This document shows positions 32,147-44,639 of a stretch of 64,000 nucleotides of DNA, piece by piece. The stretch is from Biomphalaria glabrata (taxonomy: Eukaryota > Mollusca > Gastropoda > Planorbidae): assembly GCF_947242115.1 (NCBI RefSeq), contig NC_074719.1, forward strand, positions 38,916,012 through 38,980,011. The letters are read 5' to 3'. The first letter of the stretch is position 1; every line of letters begins with the position of its first letter. Made by a program: the position numbers and the translations under genes. The notes beneath the pieces are model-generated. The model searched no databases and was not told the DNA's origin. It was given only the letters and a program-made list of their open reading frames with translations.

Positions 32147-33369
32147 TCTATGTGTAGAAACAGACAGAAATAAATCTATATAGATTATATATCTATAAAT
32201 TAATTTTTATAATATAATAAACATAATATTTTCAACTTGGCTTTTTAATTTCTTTCTTTTAATTCCCATCCAAGGACTCTCTTCTTGTTTTCATAATTTG
32301 GATGTTCGTTTTGTTACACCTTAACACCTCCTCCCTCCATAGATGCTTATAATTCTTTTCATGACTCTCTCCCCCTTCCCTCCACTGACTGTTTGATAGG
32401 TTGTGACACTACACGCTTAGTGTATACCTCTCCTCACCGCCAGCTCACCTGGTGTGATCACATGCAGTGGGCTTGGTCTCTGGCTTCAAATTAGCAGCCA
32501 GCACTTTTTCTTTTATTCATAAATTATATATTGTAGATATCTCGATCTAGGTCATGTTTATTCATTGAAAAAATCATAGATTTATTAATCCCAATAATAT
32601 TTCTTATTACGATTTTGCCGTGTCTAATAAAAGAGAATGTGTTAAATTCATTATTATTCGTTGGGACAGCTCCTTTTTTAATTTTATTTAACAGCTAACA
32701 GTGTAAATGTGATTGGAATGTCTTTCTAAAGATGTTTGGAAGCTTATTTTGATATGCCCATCAGTCTACAATCAAACAGGCTAATAATATAGCCCTTATC
32801 GCTTATATGGGTGTGAAGTGCCGGGAGAGGTTAAAACAATAGCTTCACATACATGGTTACCGAGAATCTAAAAAACTGCCATCTGATTTGGAAAAGCGGA
32901 ACAAAAATACTGAAACTTATCTAAAATTGGACATGCGCAGTACCGAAACGTCATTTTTAGCTCCAAACATAAAAACAAATAGATTTTAAAAAAAAACAAG
33001 TGACGCGTTCAATGAAGGAGAATTTGATGGGGTGTCCCTTATATAAGAGCCTCCTCTATATATCTAAATCTAACTTTTAGGTGTAGTGTGTAGACTAGTC
33101 TAGAGACTAGAGTCACTGTCTAGAGTCTAGTACTAACTAGTAGACTAGAATTTATCCTATCTAATATTCTATATCTATAGAATATCTAGTCTATAATATA
33201 ATTAATATATTTGAAATAAATTTTATTAGTATTAAAAAAAATTACTTATATCTATAATATATAAAATGTCTAGCTACAGTCTAGGACTAGATTATTATAG
33301 ATACAGATCTAGGTGACAATAGTAGTCATAATAGTGTGACAATAGTATGATAGATCTAGTATACTAGAT
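32147..33369. other. Intergenic, no gene seen; CTAG island 33060-33365
   Basis: Sequence without recognised element to 33060, then an island rich in CTAG/TAGACT words. Confidence 0.5.
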
Positions 33370-33370
33370 A

Positions 33371-34880
33371 AGGTGACCAGACATCCAGACCTAGAGGGAA
33401 CAGTCCTGCTTTGGACCATCTGTCATGCGTTTCATAAATTGTTCGGCTTTAATTTTAAAATCTTTATTAATCTTTTGGGTAATGACTTCAAAGTGCTGCC
33501 TTGCGGCATTTCCTTCTTGATCATTATCTTGTTTTCGCTTCTTAGCTGATTACTGTGTTTTACTTTGCAACATCCTGCTTTCTTCTCAGAAACTGACGCC
33601 CACACGTTTTCTTTAGACTTTTGATGTTTTGCCATTCCGCATGTTTCTCGATGACTCTGTTAATCAATTCCAAAACTCCTTTGCTCGCCTTTTTCTTCTT
33701 TTCAAGTCAATGACAGGGTAAAAATGTCGAGACAAAACAAACATCAAAGTTAGTAGGGACCTACAGGCAGAATTCCTGGTTTTAAAGAAGGCAAGAAAAA
33801 TCAACCACAGTCAAGTGAGATGCTAGCTTACAAGATGCAGATTTTTTTGTAATTTTCAAAAGGAAGCTACCAGTAAGCCTCCATAAAATTAATTCGCAGC
33901 CGCTAAAAGTACTTTGCCTATTTTCCATAATAAAAGTTTTCGATCAATGGACTGTACTTTGAAATTGCTTAGAAATGTAGGACCCAAAATACATGAGTGC
34001 AAGAACCAAAGTGAAGCAATTGTAACTTAAGGTTTGGACAAAGTAAAGAATCTGGTTAGTGATGCTCAGTTTTAGACAGCGTTTGTGGATGCTTCAAGTC
34101 CACAATAAAACGAATTGTTTCCCATGTTGATACAATTTTTGTGCCTCCTTTTTGCTGGAAATTTTTTTTTTTTAAAGCATATTTGTCTATTTCGAATATA
34201 GCAGAATTTTGGGCTATGGAAAGACCAGGCAGTTAGCTCTGAAACCTTCGGTGGAGAAACTATTATATCCTGCTTTGAAATCAAATTTCTTCTCAAAAGA
34301 AGTGATCCATCGTAATCAAAAGCTTCTTTGAAAATCTATGATCTGAATTGTGACTGCATTTTGTACAAAACATTGCGACAATATTCCATGCAGAAGTTCT
34401 TTTTATTGAGGGACAGAATGTCAGTGCTCTTGAAGTATCTTTTATGCCATTGATGAATTGGTTCATAAATGCTCCAAAACACGCATTTAATTTTTAAAGA
34501 GTCCTCCCCAAAGAAGTTCTAATTGAATGTTTGAGTTGGTTAGAAAAAGTGATGTAGCAGCGGCACTTGTAAACATTTAGGAAAATTGTGCTGAGTATTT
34601 CAGAGAGAGAAGCAGCCTATTTGACAAGTTAACACTCTCAGATGGATTGCACAGAAAGATGGTCTTTGGAAAACATTTCAGAAAGCCTACAATTATTTTA
34701 TTATTTAAGTTATTGTGTGAGTGTACATTGCATTTGTAAATTGTGTGTTACACTGTGATGTATTGTAAATACGTCTAAGTTGTTGAAAGCAATATTGCTA
34801 AAAAAAATGTAGGCCTGTTCTTTTTATGTCCCATCATCAATATGTTTCCTGTTTTCGCCTGCCAAATATCTGGTCACCTT
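33371..34880. mobile_element. Degenerate DNA transposon with AGGTGACCAGA inverted ends
   Basis: Left end AGGTGACCAGACATCC and right end (minus strand) AGGTGACCAGATATTTGG form inverted repeats about 1.5 kb apart, each bordered by TA. Such ends occur in both hAT and other superfamilies; no 8-bp duplication was found. Scattered short ORFs (33432-33635, 34072-34296, both minus) may be transposase debris, but no motif is clear. Confidence 0.45.
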
Positions 34881-34889
34881 AACCTTGAT

Positions 34890-35150
34890 CTATCTTAATC
34901 TGTCTAACATCAATGTCATCAATTCAATGTGTCATCTAATCTAGAATATTAGACTAACTAGATCTAGATCTTCTAGTCTAGATCTAGATCTATTAATAGA
35001 TTTATGTTAGATAATTTAGTTTAGGATTCTAGATGCTAGATCTAGACTAGATTATATACTACTTAATACTAGATCTAAAATAGTCTACATATATTGAATA
35101 TAGATGACTAGATCTATATAATTATAAATATAAATTATCTAGAACTTATT
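34890..35150. repeat. CTAG/AGATCT-rich island
   Basis: Runs of 'ctagatctagatct'-like sequence next to the transposon end, with no ORF. Confidence 0.6.
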
Positions 35151-35154
35151 GTTG

Positions 35155-35325
35155 ATGGAAAGGTCTCAAATTTTTAGGACACTTGAGTACACCCAACTCT
35201 AATGGGTAACTGATGTACATTGGGGAGGTAAAAGCAGTTGATCATTATGCTGGCCACCAGACGCCCTCTTTAACTGTCAGTGTCGGCTATATTGATGAGC
35301 TTTGCATCATCTGTTCTGATAGCTA
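35155..35325 (+). mobile_element. SINE S1, 3' half only, degraded
   Basis: Retains 'cacccaactctaatgggtaa', 'agcagttgatcattatgctg' and '..ctttgcatcatctg' in the order of the SINE body. The tRNA head is missing. Confidence 0.65.
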
Positions 35326-35925
35326 GCAATTACTGAAAGGGGTACCTTTTTATCTTTCATCATAGTCTGAGCTTAGTATTGTTTTGATTAACATGATCTG
35401 TTGATCAGGACTGGACTTTATATTTTCATGCTTATTTATTAATACTTATACTATCATTGATAATTTACAAACATGTTGATAACAATAAAAGTTCTTGATA
35501 ATTTACATGTAGATATAACTATTGTTTTTATAACAAGGTAGAGCCTTTATAAACAGTTCAGTAGTTGTTGATAATGGAATGTGTGGAATTTACAGTTATT
35601 TCCACATTAATGGTAGTCCTAGGTCTAAATGATGAAAAATAATTCAATGATCTGATGGTGGCAATTATCAAATTGTCACTTTATAATGACTGTTTTAGCA
35701 CATGCACTAGACACAATCATCAATTACCACCATTGCCTGGCATTCATGTTTTTGGAATCCAGCTGGTATTGGCAGTTTGAATATAATTCCTTAGAGCTTA
35801 TTATTAAGGTTATAAAATTTGAGCTATAAACTTGGAACATCAACTAAACATTGACGGTAAAAATTGATATTTTGTCTTATTTACTCATTAAATTAATTTA
35901 TTACAATTATTTTTTTGCATTGCAG

Positions 35926-36104
35926 TTTAAAGAAGTATCAAATCAGAAATGGCTCCCAGCAATGCTTTAACAACTTGGGGCAATGATAAGACCATGAATC
36001 TCAACACACTCATACTTACAAATATCCAGTCTTCGCCCTATTTCAAAGTCCAACTCTTTGAACTGAAAACATTTCATGAGGTAGTGGATGAGATTTACTA
36101 CAGA
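35926..36104 (+). CDS. PRPF38B: PRPF38B first coding exon (23 nt of 5' UTR, then ATG at 35949)
   Basis: Acceptor GCATTGCAG at 35925; ATG context AGAAATGG; donor TACAGA|GTAAGT in phase 0. It encodes MAPSNALTTWGNDKTMNLN, then the first PRP38 helices through EVVDEIYYR. Confidence 0.92.
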
Positions 36105-39100
36105 GTAAGTTTCCAGTCAAGTTTATATTTTAGCTCTCTCAAAGTTGAGGTTTCTTTCACTTTTGTTATGTAGTCAGCTGTTAGGAAGAAACTTTCTTTT
36201 TATGTCCGTAAGATTAAAGACTTTGAAACATGTTTACCTTATCCTTTAGGTATGTGGAGTGGTCCCTTGACTTTCTGGGGTCTTACTTTTGTGGAAGTTG
36301 TTTTTTTTTTCCAAAATTATTAACGGATAAAATACTTTTTTAGTTTTTAAACTTCTGCACTGCTTTTATTTTTTTTTTTACAAAAAAATAAAACCTGAAA
36401 TAAATCCTGCATGTCTTCAGCAAAAGCTGGCTTGAAGAAGAATCAATGAATATCTCATACCTTAGGACAGTCTTTTTTACATCTTTTCAAGAAAAACTTT
36501 TGTCTTTCTTGTGATGGGAAGTGTGGTTGAGATGCTAAGTACTCTTGAACTTGGCTTGGCTGGCTACCTATAAAGGGGGCTTGAGGTTAGACACCTGACT
36601 TGAGCAGAGTTGTGTTTACTGTGCGCCTAATGGCAGTCCACAAATGAGATTGGACAATTGGGCTCTGACCATGCTATAAGCATGAAAGTAGCGCAATATA
36701 AAAGCTATAATCTATTTTGTTTATTTATCTTTCTTCTAGGTAGAGCATTTAGAACCTTGGGAAAAGGGGAGTCGAAAGACTGCAGGTCAGACGGGCATGT
36801 GTGGAGGGGTAAGTAACCATTTATTGCATATCTACCTAGCTTACATCTACCTATCTATCTATATGTCTAACATATATATCAACATGGCTGAAAGTATGCA
36901 GATGTGCCTAACAAACATATATATATATATATATATATTAGTAAGTATAATAATTAGCTTTACTTGTTCATTAACTATTGTGGCTTATTATGTAGATGTG
37001 TATTTTATTTGCTACTCTGTTAATTTTTTGTGTGTTACTTCTCTTTGTTTTTGGAGTTGAAATAGTAGCTTTTGGGTTAATATTTCACATACATGCTAAG
37101 TGGAAAGGAGGAGGCACAGTGGCTAAGCGGTAAAGCGCTTGACTTCCGAACCGGGGTCCGGAGTTTGAATCTTGGTGAAGACTGGGATTTTTAATTTCAG
37201 GATCTTCGGGCGCCTCTGAGTCCACATTAGTTGGGGAAAAATAAAGGCGGTTGGTCATTGTGCTGGTCACATGACACCCTCGTTAACCTTAGGCCACAGA
37301 ATCAGATGACCTTTACATCATCTGCCCTATAGACCACATGTCTGAAAGGGAAACTTTACTTTACTTTAAGTGGAAAGGGCAGTAATGAGTAGTTTAATTT
37401 TTTTTTTCCCATTTGATTGTGCTTCCAACCTATAAATAAGATAGCAAGTAGCTGGATAAGTACTATCGCACCTGATAGCACCATGACCTTGATTTGAAGC
37501 TCACACCTGTCATCTTTTGTCCTAAGGTGAGAGGGGTGGGTGCTGGTGGCATCGTCTCTAGTGCCTATTGCTTGCTGTTCAAGCTGTTCACTCTTAAGCT
37601 GACCAAGAAGCAAGTCAACAACTTGATAACACACGGAGACTCCCCTTACATCAGGGGATTAGGATTTATGTATATCAGGTTTGTGCTTTTTTGTTGTCAT
37701 AGTTTGAAAAAAAAAACAAAACATGTAATACCCAGGGTAAAAGAGGGAAAATGCACACAAAATATGAATTTTATTCATTGTCTTAAGAATTACCCTTTTT
37801 TTAAAAGTATGGTGTGGCAATATATTAATGGTCATTATGTTTTCAGCCATATATAATTTGTATAAAAACATTGAAACAAAAAATGGCATAACCAAGTGTA
37901 AAGAAATCTTAGAGTTTATCTCTATTTGGAATATTAATGAATCTGAAAAAATAGGAGATATAATTTGTTATTAACTAAGTGTGGTTACTATTGGTGGAAC
38001 TTAATTTTTATTGACAGTATATACATCTTTCAGTTCCAATTTAGATATATGTAGAAACGCATGTTGAACTGTTAAACAAAATGAAGCTTGCTTCAAAAAC
38101 TACATTAAACACATGTCATTCTGTCTCTCGTCTCTTGACTTTTCTCTTATTTCAACTTACTCTTTGTCAACCATTCAATCCTATTTCTAACCTCATCTGC
38201 GATAGTGTCTTATTTCCGTATCTATTCAGTGAATAGAATTATGCACAAACGCTCCACAACACTTACTAGTTACTTACTAGTCTTTTTTTGTTTTCATTTA
38301 GTGAAAAAAAAACAACTACTGAAGCAGACAAATTAAAACCCAGAAAGAATTGAATTTTATCTCATTTTCTCAGTTACACATCTGCACATTCGTTTTTGAT
38401 AGAGTGCTATGTTTGTGTAATCCTAAAGTGGCAATTATTGAATGCAGATCCACTAAGGACAATATTTAGTTACACATTTTAATTCTTTTTGATTGTATCA
38501 TAAATTTTGTTTTCTGTTTGTTTCATCTTTGCCCAGATACACACAGAATCCTGGAGACTTATGGGATTGGTATGAACCTTATTTGGACGATGAAGAGGTA
38601 TGATTCAACAATAAGAACACAATTTGCACCATATTTGGCTCACTTGATGTCCATAGTGACTATGACAATTTCCTTATCATTGTGGTACATTTTAAAACCA
38701 AGTAGCATGGCATATGTTTTTTCTCCTCTCAAAGGGAATAAATTTTAATCTATTTCTGTTGTAATAAATGAATCAGTACTATTGCTATTTAAACAACCAT
38801 TAGTTTTTTTTTTCTATTGAAAAAACATTTTTTAATAAAAAAGCAATACAATTGTTCATGTTATCAGGTTTCAGAATACATTTTTAGATCTATTTTTAAA
38901 GATTTGAGTTTGAACTCGCAAAAAAAAAAAAATAGAAAAAATAAAGATTATTTTTCAATAATTTGTTTTTTACACCAAATATTTGAAAGTTCAATTGACC
39001 CTGTGAATATTGTAGGCTGTAAAAGTACAATTAAAATCTAATGTTAGAAGTATCTGTTTTAAGTGGGCCAAGTATTTGGTGCAAACTGTACATTAAACAA

Positions 39101-42100
39101 TACACACACACACACACTTACAACACACACACTTATCCATGTTCTATATGGATATTGAGCTGTTGATCGACTCACTATATTGACTGGTGAGTACTATCAG
39201 AATTTCTAATTGTGTTTTTTGTTTTTAAATTTATTGTTCATTGCTGATTTCATTTACTCAGTTAAAAAAAATGCTGGCAGTATTTTTAAAAGTTGCTTTC
39301 AGGAGTTGGGTGACACCAGTTAATAATCCTTGCTTTTGTTTTTTAAATTGTGAAAGCTAGATATTGTTTTGATTGAAAAGAGCAAAGTTCTAATATGGAT
39401 TAGTAGAGCTTTTTATTTTGTCATTAAGATTGATAAAGCTTTCATAGCCATTGAAATCACACACTTTTTTTCCCTTAGATATAATTTATTATTTGCAAGG
39501 TATATATATATATATTTTATTATTAGCTGGAGCTAAATGCTTTTTTTTAATACATCAGTTTTTATCGTTGTTTTCAACATGCTTACATTTTCGCACATTC
39601 TATGCGTGATTGATCTGTAGCTGAAATGTCTCTACATAGGTATTCTCAGTCTGTATGTCTTTGAAATCGACCAACCCTTCTTCATTGCCGTTATCTAAAA
39701 TGTCTATTTGATATTAAAAATACTGCCAGCTGAACATATTAATTACTTAGAATTGGCATAGGCCCCCAACTAATTATTTTTTATTTTTTTTTGCACCAGA
39801 AGACTTGTGCTTATTTTTCATCTAGAATCAAAGTACCTTGAACTTTTTAATAGTATAGCATGAACCTTTTCAAACAGCATAGCAATATTTATTAGATAAT
39901 GTCAATACATTTGTGTAACTTGGGTATTTAAAAAAAAAATATATAACTTGGATTTACTCTGACTGTTCAACTTAAAGTTGGAAATAATATAGCAGCATAG
40001 CTTTATCAAATTAAGTTTAAAAAGAAAAAGATAATTGAAAGTTTTATAGGTGTGCATTTAGATCATTTTAACACAATGCTAACTATTTCTATGGCTCCCA
40101 TAATTGATGTGCTGTTTTGTATGTACAGGGTCTATGCCTTAGCCTGTGTGAGGATTTCCAAAATCTCCCAGCTTACTTCAAAGTCTTTCACGGACGCCTC
40201 GAGAAGAGGTTATAATAGATTTCTTTGGGGCCCAAAAGGGGGCCATTTTTTTTTTTATATATATAATGTTTATTTCTTTTTTTTTTTTCTTTTATAATCT
40301 TGTAACATTGTACACAATGAAAAAAAAAGTTATCTGTACACAATGAAAAAAAAAGTTATCTTAGTCCATATTGCAATTGATTTTTGTGGTATAAATCTAG
40401 GTAAGTATTTTTGAGTGAGGTCCTAAATCATCAGTGAATAGTTAGACAAGTACTTCATGTCAAGTTCAACTATTTTAATTCTTCTTAAACCTGCAGTTTT
40501 AACTATTTCTGGAACAACTTTTCAAATGCTACTACAATAGCGGACAAGAACCGTGATTGATTTACAGTCCTGGAACCTCTCACACAGCTCTGGGACTTTT
40601 GTTTTAATGTATCACCAATACACTGTTAGGGGCAATAACTTTTCTTTCACAGATGGGGACAAATATTATTATGCTTTTTATATTTATTCATGCTATATAA
40701 TACTTTTTTTGTGTTGATTTAAAAAATGATTTATATTTTTTTTTCTTTTTTTTTTTTATCTTTTTAGGAATTAGATGTGAAGGCCGGTGGTGGTCACATG
40801 ATGACAATTGGTGAGATGTTGCGACAGTGGCTGGTGAAATTGGAATGGTACTCCACTCTGTTTCCCAGGATTCCTGTGCCTATTCAAGTAAATATATCCC
40901 ATGTTCATATTTTTCCTTGTGAGAAATTTAGTTGAAATTTGAATTATACTGTTGTTATTATTTTGTGTTTATATATTTTACTTTTAGCACAAACCTTTTA
41001 ATACACCATGCTTCTGGCATGTGGGCATTTTTTGACTAGATTACTAATTGATTTGACAGTTATTGCTGTAATTATTATCTTCATTGCTTGTTACTTAGTT
41101 GCCAGTTTTTTTTCTCTGTTTGGGTTGAAAGTTATTGAAATTTAGATAAATAATATAGAATAAAATAAAAAAAATCAACACCTACATTATGTTCGAATAG
41201 TATAGTAAACAGTCATATTTTATTTGTCATAAAAAAGATTGACAAGTATGGGACTCGAACCTAATACATTTGTGTTATTTGTGGAGCACTATATTGAATG
41301 AGATCCAGCAGAATTTTAGCTTGAAATAAATGATTCACTTGTTACAGCACAAGATTCTTCTCTCTATTATTTTAAAAGAAAAGCAACAACAAACACTGTC
41401 TAGAATTGTGCACACTTTTGACCATCTTACACCTTTTGCTTTTTTTTTTTAACATGAAGAAAGCTTATTCTAATAGTAAGAAAAATTATTTTCTAATTGA
41501 TTATGAATAACTTCTCTTTTTTATAGAAAGAAATTGACCAAAAGCTAAGAACCAGACCAGTCACGGCAGGAGGCTTTCAGGGCTATGGAGACCAGGTTCA
41601 AGAAGAGCCACAGCATATACCAGATGATCAAGTTTCCTTTGGGGAAGCTGAAAGAGCAGCTCTGTCTCAAAGAGGGTATGTTCACTCTGGCTTGTCTTAT
41701 CCTTATTTAATTCAGTTCTCACTCTTTTATTATAGTATACCAATCAGAAAAAATATATATAATACCAAGATTGATTAAGGCATAAAGAACTAAGCTTTGA
41801 TTGTTTTGAATTGGAACTTTGTTTTCTTCTGTGAGTGTATATTAAGAGTTGGACAAAGTAAGCGTAACAGATTATATTTAAAGCAATCCTTGGTTAATAT
41901 TTAAAAAGTGACAATGAAAATGTTTTAATAAATAATGATATACATTTTTGTTTGGCTTAACAAAAAAAATACCTAACTGTTGTCTATGAAGGCTTTAAGA
42001 GTTTATTTACACTGCCCTATAAGCTTAATCAAATTTTTTTTTATTGAAATTAAAGATAATTTTGTGTTTTCCCTTGCAGTCGGGGTGGTGGTTTTGGTGG

Positions 42101-43006
42101 CAGCAACAGAGAAGATTTCAGAAACGGTGCCTCATATCGAGGCTCTCCAAGAAGATATTCCCCTGTTAGAAGGAGATCTCCAAGGCGGTCACCTCCTCGA
42201 AGGCATATATCACCAAGACATAGTCCAGTTTCTAGGTAATAACATTATGTATCCTTAGTACATTTTCATTTTTAAAGAGTTAGTAGTTTTTAGTTGTAGT
42301 ACTAGTAGTTGTTTTTTTTTTTTTAAATGATGCCTTGCATAGCTAAACTTTTGATTAAAATTAAACTTTTTTCTTTACAAAACTTTTTTCTTTACAAAAA
42401 CATTTTTTTCTACCTATGTGTAATAATACATAAATAAAACTGATACAATTTAAATTTTATAGATCCAAAGATGATTTTACACGAGAATTAGAAAGAGAGA
42501 GAGAAAGGCAGCGTAGAGAGAGAAAAGAACACAAGAGAAGTAAGCATAGCAAACACAGGTCGAGGTCAAGGTCCAGGGAGAAAAAGCATTCCCACAGTAA
42601 AGAGAAAGATTATCCATCATCTCATTACAGAGAAAGAAATTCATCATCACGGAAAGAGAGGGAGGATTCACCGCCACACAGAAGTAAAGACTCGCGTCAC
42701 CCCAAAGAAAAAGATCTGTCTCCGTACCGCAGAGAAAGAGTCTCTCCAGCGCTCCGCCATGACAGGGATATGTCACCTGATCGGCATGCCTCGCCTTACC
42801 AAAAAGAAACAGAAAGATCACCCTCCATTAACAGAGACAGACACATCAGCCCTGATGACAGTTTTGAGAGAGACACCTCACCAGGCAGGTCAAAGGACAG
42901 AGAGTCTTCCCCATACCAGAGCAGAGACAAGCACCGCAGCAAGCATCATAAGAAGGAAGAGAAAAAACACAAGCACAAAGATAAGGAAAGAAAACGATCT
43001 CATTAA
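35949..43006 (+). CDS. PRPF38B: PRPF38B, pre-mRNA-splicing factor 38B, complete, eight exons, 468 residues
   Basis: PRPF38B belongs to the PRP38 family; yeast Prp38 joins the spliceosomal B complex and is needed for its activation. Coding exons 35949-36104, 36740-36808, 37527-37678, 38537-38597, 40768-40887, 41527-41675, 42080-42235 and 42463-43006 join in phase with GT-AG borders throughout, giving 469 codons including TAA. Residues about 1-200 form the PRP38 domain: NLNTLILTNIQSSPYFKVQL, PWEKGSRKTAGQTGMCGG, SPYIRGLGFMYIRYTQ, DLWDWYEPYLDDEE, TIGEMLRQWLVKLEW, LFPRIPVP. From about 240 the protein becomes an Arg/Ser/Glu/Lys-rich tail with SP dipeptides, ending HKHKDKERKRSH, an RS-like region as in vertebrate PRPF38B though shorter. 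An acceptor (TTGCAG) 23 bases before the ATG shows a 5' UTR intron; the first exon was not found. Confidence 0.95.
36520..36712 (+). mobile_element. Probable second tRNA-like SINE family (S2), in PRPF38B intron 1
   Basis: Head 'gtggttgagatgctaagtac' and 'tcttgaacttggcttggctg', tail 'aagtagcgcaatataaaagc'. It resembles a tRNA-derived head with a LINE-like tail (GCGC.ATATAAA). Single copy here, so boundaries are approximate. Confidence 0.45.
36740..36808 (+). CDS. PRPF38B: PRPF38B exon 2
   Basis: Acceptor TTCTTCTAG, donor GGAGGG|GTAAGT, phase 0 both sides. It encodes VEHLEPWEKGSRKTAGQTG followed by MCGG, one of the most conserved PRP38B stretches. Confidence 0.93.
37109..37366 (+). mobile_element. 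tRNA-derived SINE (family S1), intact, in PRPF38B intron 2
   Basis: A 12-bp duplication TAAGTGGAAAGG at 37097-37108 and 37367-37378 bounds it. The head has an A-box-like CAGTGGCTAAGCGG and a B-box-like GGAGTTTGAATC. The body runs 'cctctgagtccacattagtt', 'aaaggcggttggtcattgtg', 'tcagatgacctttacatcat' and ends in an (ACTTT)n tail. It is in the same sense as the host gene and well preserved, so relatively recent. Confidence 0.93.
37527..37678 (+). CDS. PRPF38B: PRPF38B exon 3
   Basis: Acceptor TTGTCCTAAG|GTG, donor ATCAG|GTTTGT in phase 2. It encodes VRGVGAGGIVSSAYCLLFKL, then FTLKLTKKQVNNLITHGDSP and YIRGLGFMYIR. Confidence 0.93.
38537..38597 (+). CDS. PRPF38B: PRPF38B exon 4
   Basis: Acceptor CTTTGCCCAG|ATAC, donor GAAGAG|GTATGA in phase 0. 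It encodes YTQNPGDLWDWYEPYLDDEE. Confidence 0.93.
40310..40365 (+). repeat. 28-bp direct duplication
   Basis: Two adjacent copies of TGTACACAATG + A-run + GTTATC in PRPF38B intron 4. This is local slippage; no function is suggested. Confidence 0.7.
40768..40887 (+). CDS. PRPF38B: PRPF38B exon 5
   Basis: T-rich tract and TTTTTAG acceptor, donor ATTCAA|GTAAAT, phase 0 both sides. It encodes ELDVKAGGGHMMTIGEML, RQWLVKLEWYSTLFPRIPVP and IQ, closing the PRP38 domain. Confidence 0.93.
41527..41675 (+). CDS. PRPF38B: PRPF38B exon 6
   Basis: Acceptor TTTTATAG|AAA, donor AGAGG|GTATGT in phase 2. It encodes KEIDQKLRTRPVTAGGFQGY and a linker ending EAERAALSQRG. The KEIDQ.L.TRP start matches the family; the linker is lineage-specific. 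Confidence 0.9.
42080..42235 (+). CDS. PRPF38B: PRPF38B exon 7
   Basis: Acceptor CCCTTGCAG|TCGG, donor TCTAG|GTAATA in phase 2. It encodes a Gly-rich start (RGGGFGGSNRED), then SPRRYSPVRRRSPRRSPPRR, the SP/RR repeats of the RS-like tail. Confidence 0.9.
42463..43006 (+). CDS. PRPF38B: PRPF38B last coding exon
   Basis: Acceptor ATTTTATAG|ATCC; TAA at 43004-43006. It encodes SKDDFTRELERERERQRRER-type charged helix, then Ser/Pro/Arg/His blocks and a Lys-rich end. The ERERERQR motif matches the region after the SP repeats in other PRPF38B proteins. Confidence 0.92.
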
Positions 43007-43359
43007 ATGTTTTTGTTTGTTTTAGTTTTATAAACGTAAACTAAGTGAGTAGTATTTTAACACTTTGTTATATTAAAACAGTTGTACATTCTGTCATTTT
43101 CTTTGAAATACAAGTGTTAAAAGTGAGACATGAATAATAATTGTTGCATTCCCTTTTGTTAAGGGAACTGATGTTTTAATGTTAAAATAACTGCTAACAG
43201 ATGTTCATTAATGTGGCAAATTAATTAGCCATTTTATTTGATATTTAAACAAATGTTTTGCACATACATGTGTCCATTCAATAGTTCATATACTTGTTAT
43301 GTGATAAGATGTTAGAAAAACAAATATTCATTTTTACTTGTCTGCCCACATTTTAAACA

Positions 43360-43365
43360 AATAAA
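43360..43365 (+). terminator. Candidate polyadenylation signal of PRPF38B
   Basis: AATAAA about 355 bases after the stop, in an AT-rich 3' UTR. A second AATAAA at 43446-43451 is an alternative. Confidence 0.45.
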
Positions 43366-43479
43366 CATTTTTGTCCATGATACATAACAGATTATTGTGT
43401 TCATTGATTATAATATTAGTTGGGAATTTATCTAACTTTAGAACCAATAAATAACTCCTGTCTACCTTTAAGTTTTTTT

Positions 43480-43620
43480 ATAAAGCTTAAATGAACTCAC
43501 TCTGTTTCTCCCACACCCAATCTCAAGATCAAGCTGAAATTTCAAACAATTATTTATTTTTACTTACAGCACAATAAAATCAATAAAAAAATTAGTTAAC
43601 TATTGGTAATTATTTTGTTT
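43480..43620 (-). repeat. Short dispersed repeat family, inverted copy
   Basis: 'aaagcttaaatgaactcact', 'tctcccacacccaatctcaa' and 'ttggtaattattttgtttga' match the three-copy block at 56290-57010 (same orientation) and, inverted, 12950-13150. Confidence 0.65.
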
Positions 43621-44335
43621 GAGAAGGAAAATAATTTGCACATGACTGAATTAGTTCCCTTCATAATTCATCATCTGAACACAACATGAAAATTAGGACT
43701 TGACTATAGAAACAATAGTTACCTACACAATCTTCCATGTTCATAGTCCCTCCACTAGCAGAGTGGTCACACTGTTGGCTTGAGCCAAGAGTTTGAATTC
43801 AGGTTGTTCCCCCTTTTTTATATTTTTATGATCCAAACTGATTTGTTTAAAATTACAAAAGTTTTTTTTTAATAACAATAATGCACATTATGAAATTAGA
43901 TTAACTTAGAATGCTGTACCTTGTTGATCGCGATAATTAGAGATTTAAACTCGGTTTAGTCATAGGTTTTCCCATGTCCTTTTGTGACTTTCTAATTTAT
44001 TTTGTTGTTTTTGTTCTTTTTACATTATTATTTTTAAATCTTGTCTTGGTGCATCTATCTAGTCAACTCTCTTCTTGGGTCTGCATATATGCTTGTGCAA
44101 AAACATTTTTTAAAAAAATGTTTTCTTGGGTATAAAGGAGGATGCGTATTCAAGTACTGGCTTTGTAATTACATAGAAGTGTCACTGAAGGCAGGACCTG
44201 TCTTACTGATGTTTGTTCTTTAAACGCCTGAAATACTAAATCAAAGCCGTTTCAATACCCTTGATTGAAATTCCAATTTAAGATTATATCCTGTAAAACT
44301 TACAGGGATTAACTTTTAGAGATGGATTAGTTCAT

Positions 44336-44630
44336 AAATAATAACTTTATTATCCTTGAGGAAATTTATCCTTTTTTCTTCGTGCATTACATAATAACAA
44401 AACAAGGAGTTCCTGTGTCTGCTTTTGTGATCTGTCATGGTAATATGTTAAAATTGTTACCTAATGGCCGTTTTATATGTTAAAATCATATTGACTTCTT
44501 ACTGTTTTTCTGAATAGTTGTCCTATTGGGATTTGTTTGATACTAATGACATTGCTAGCAGCATTTAGTATTTTTTAAATAATATTCAAATAGCCATACC
44601 AGGTAGTGATGTTGAAGTTAAATTTCCTGT
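44336..44630 (-). mobile_element. LINE family D, 3' fragment, degraded
   Basis: 'gctagcagcatttagtattt' and 'atagccataccaggtagtga' match the 59130-59205 region of the better copy at 58745-59240. The 3' end on the minus strand abuts 'aataataactttattatcc'. Stops in all frames. Confidence 0.65.
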
Positions 44631-44639
44631 TTACACTAA

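Noticed and set aside
37494-37856. 120-codon ORF as a stand-alone protein
   Set aside because: Only 37527-37678 is exon (PRPF38B exon 3); both ends are intron read-through.
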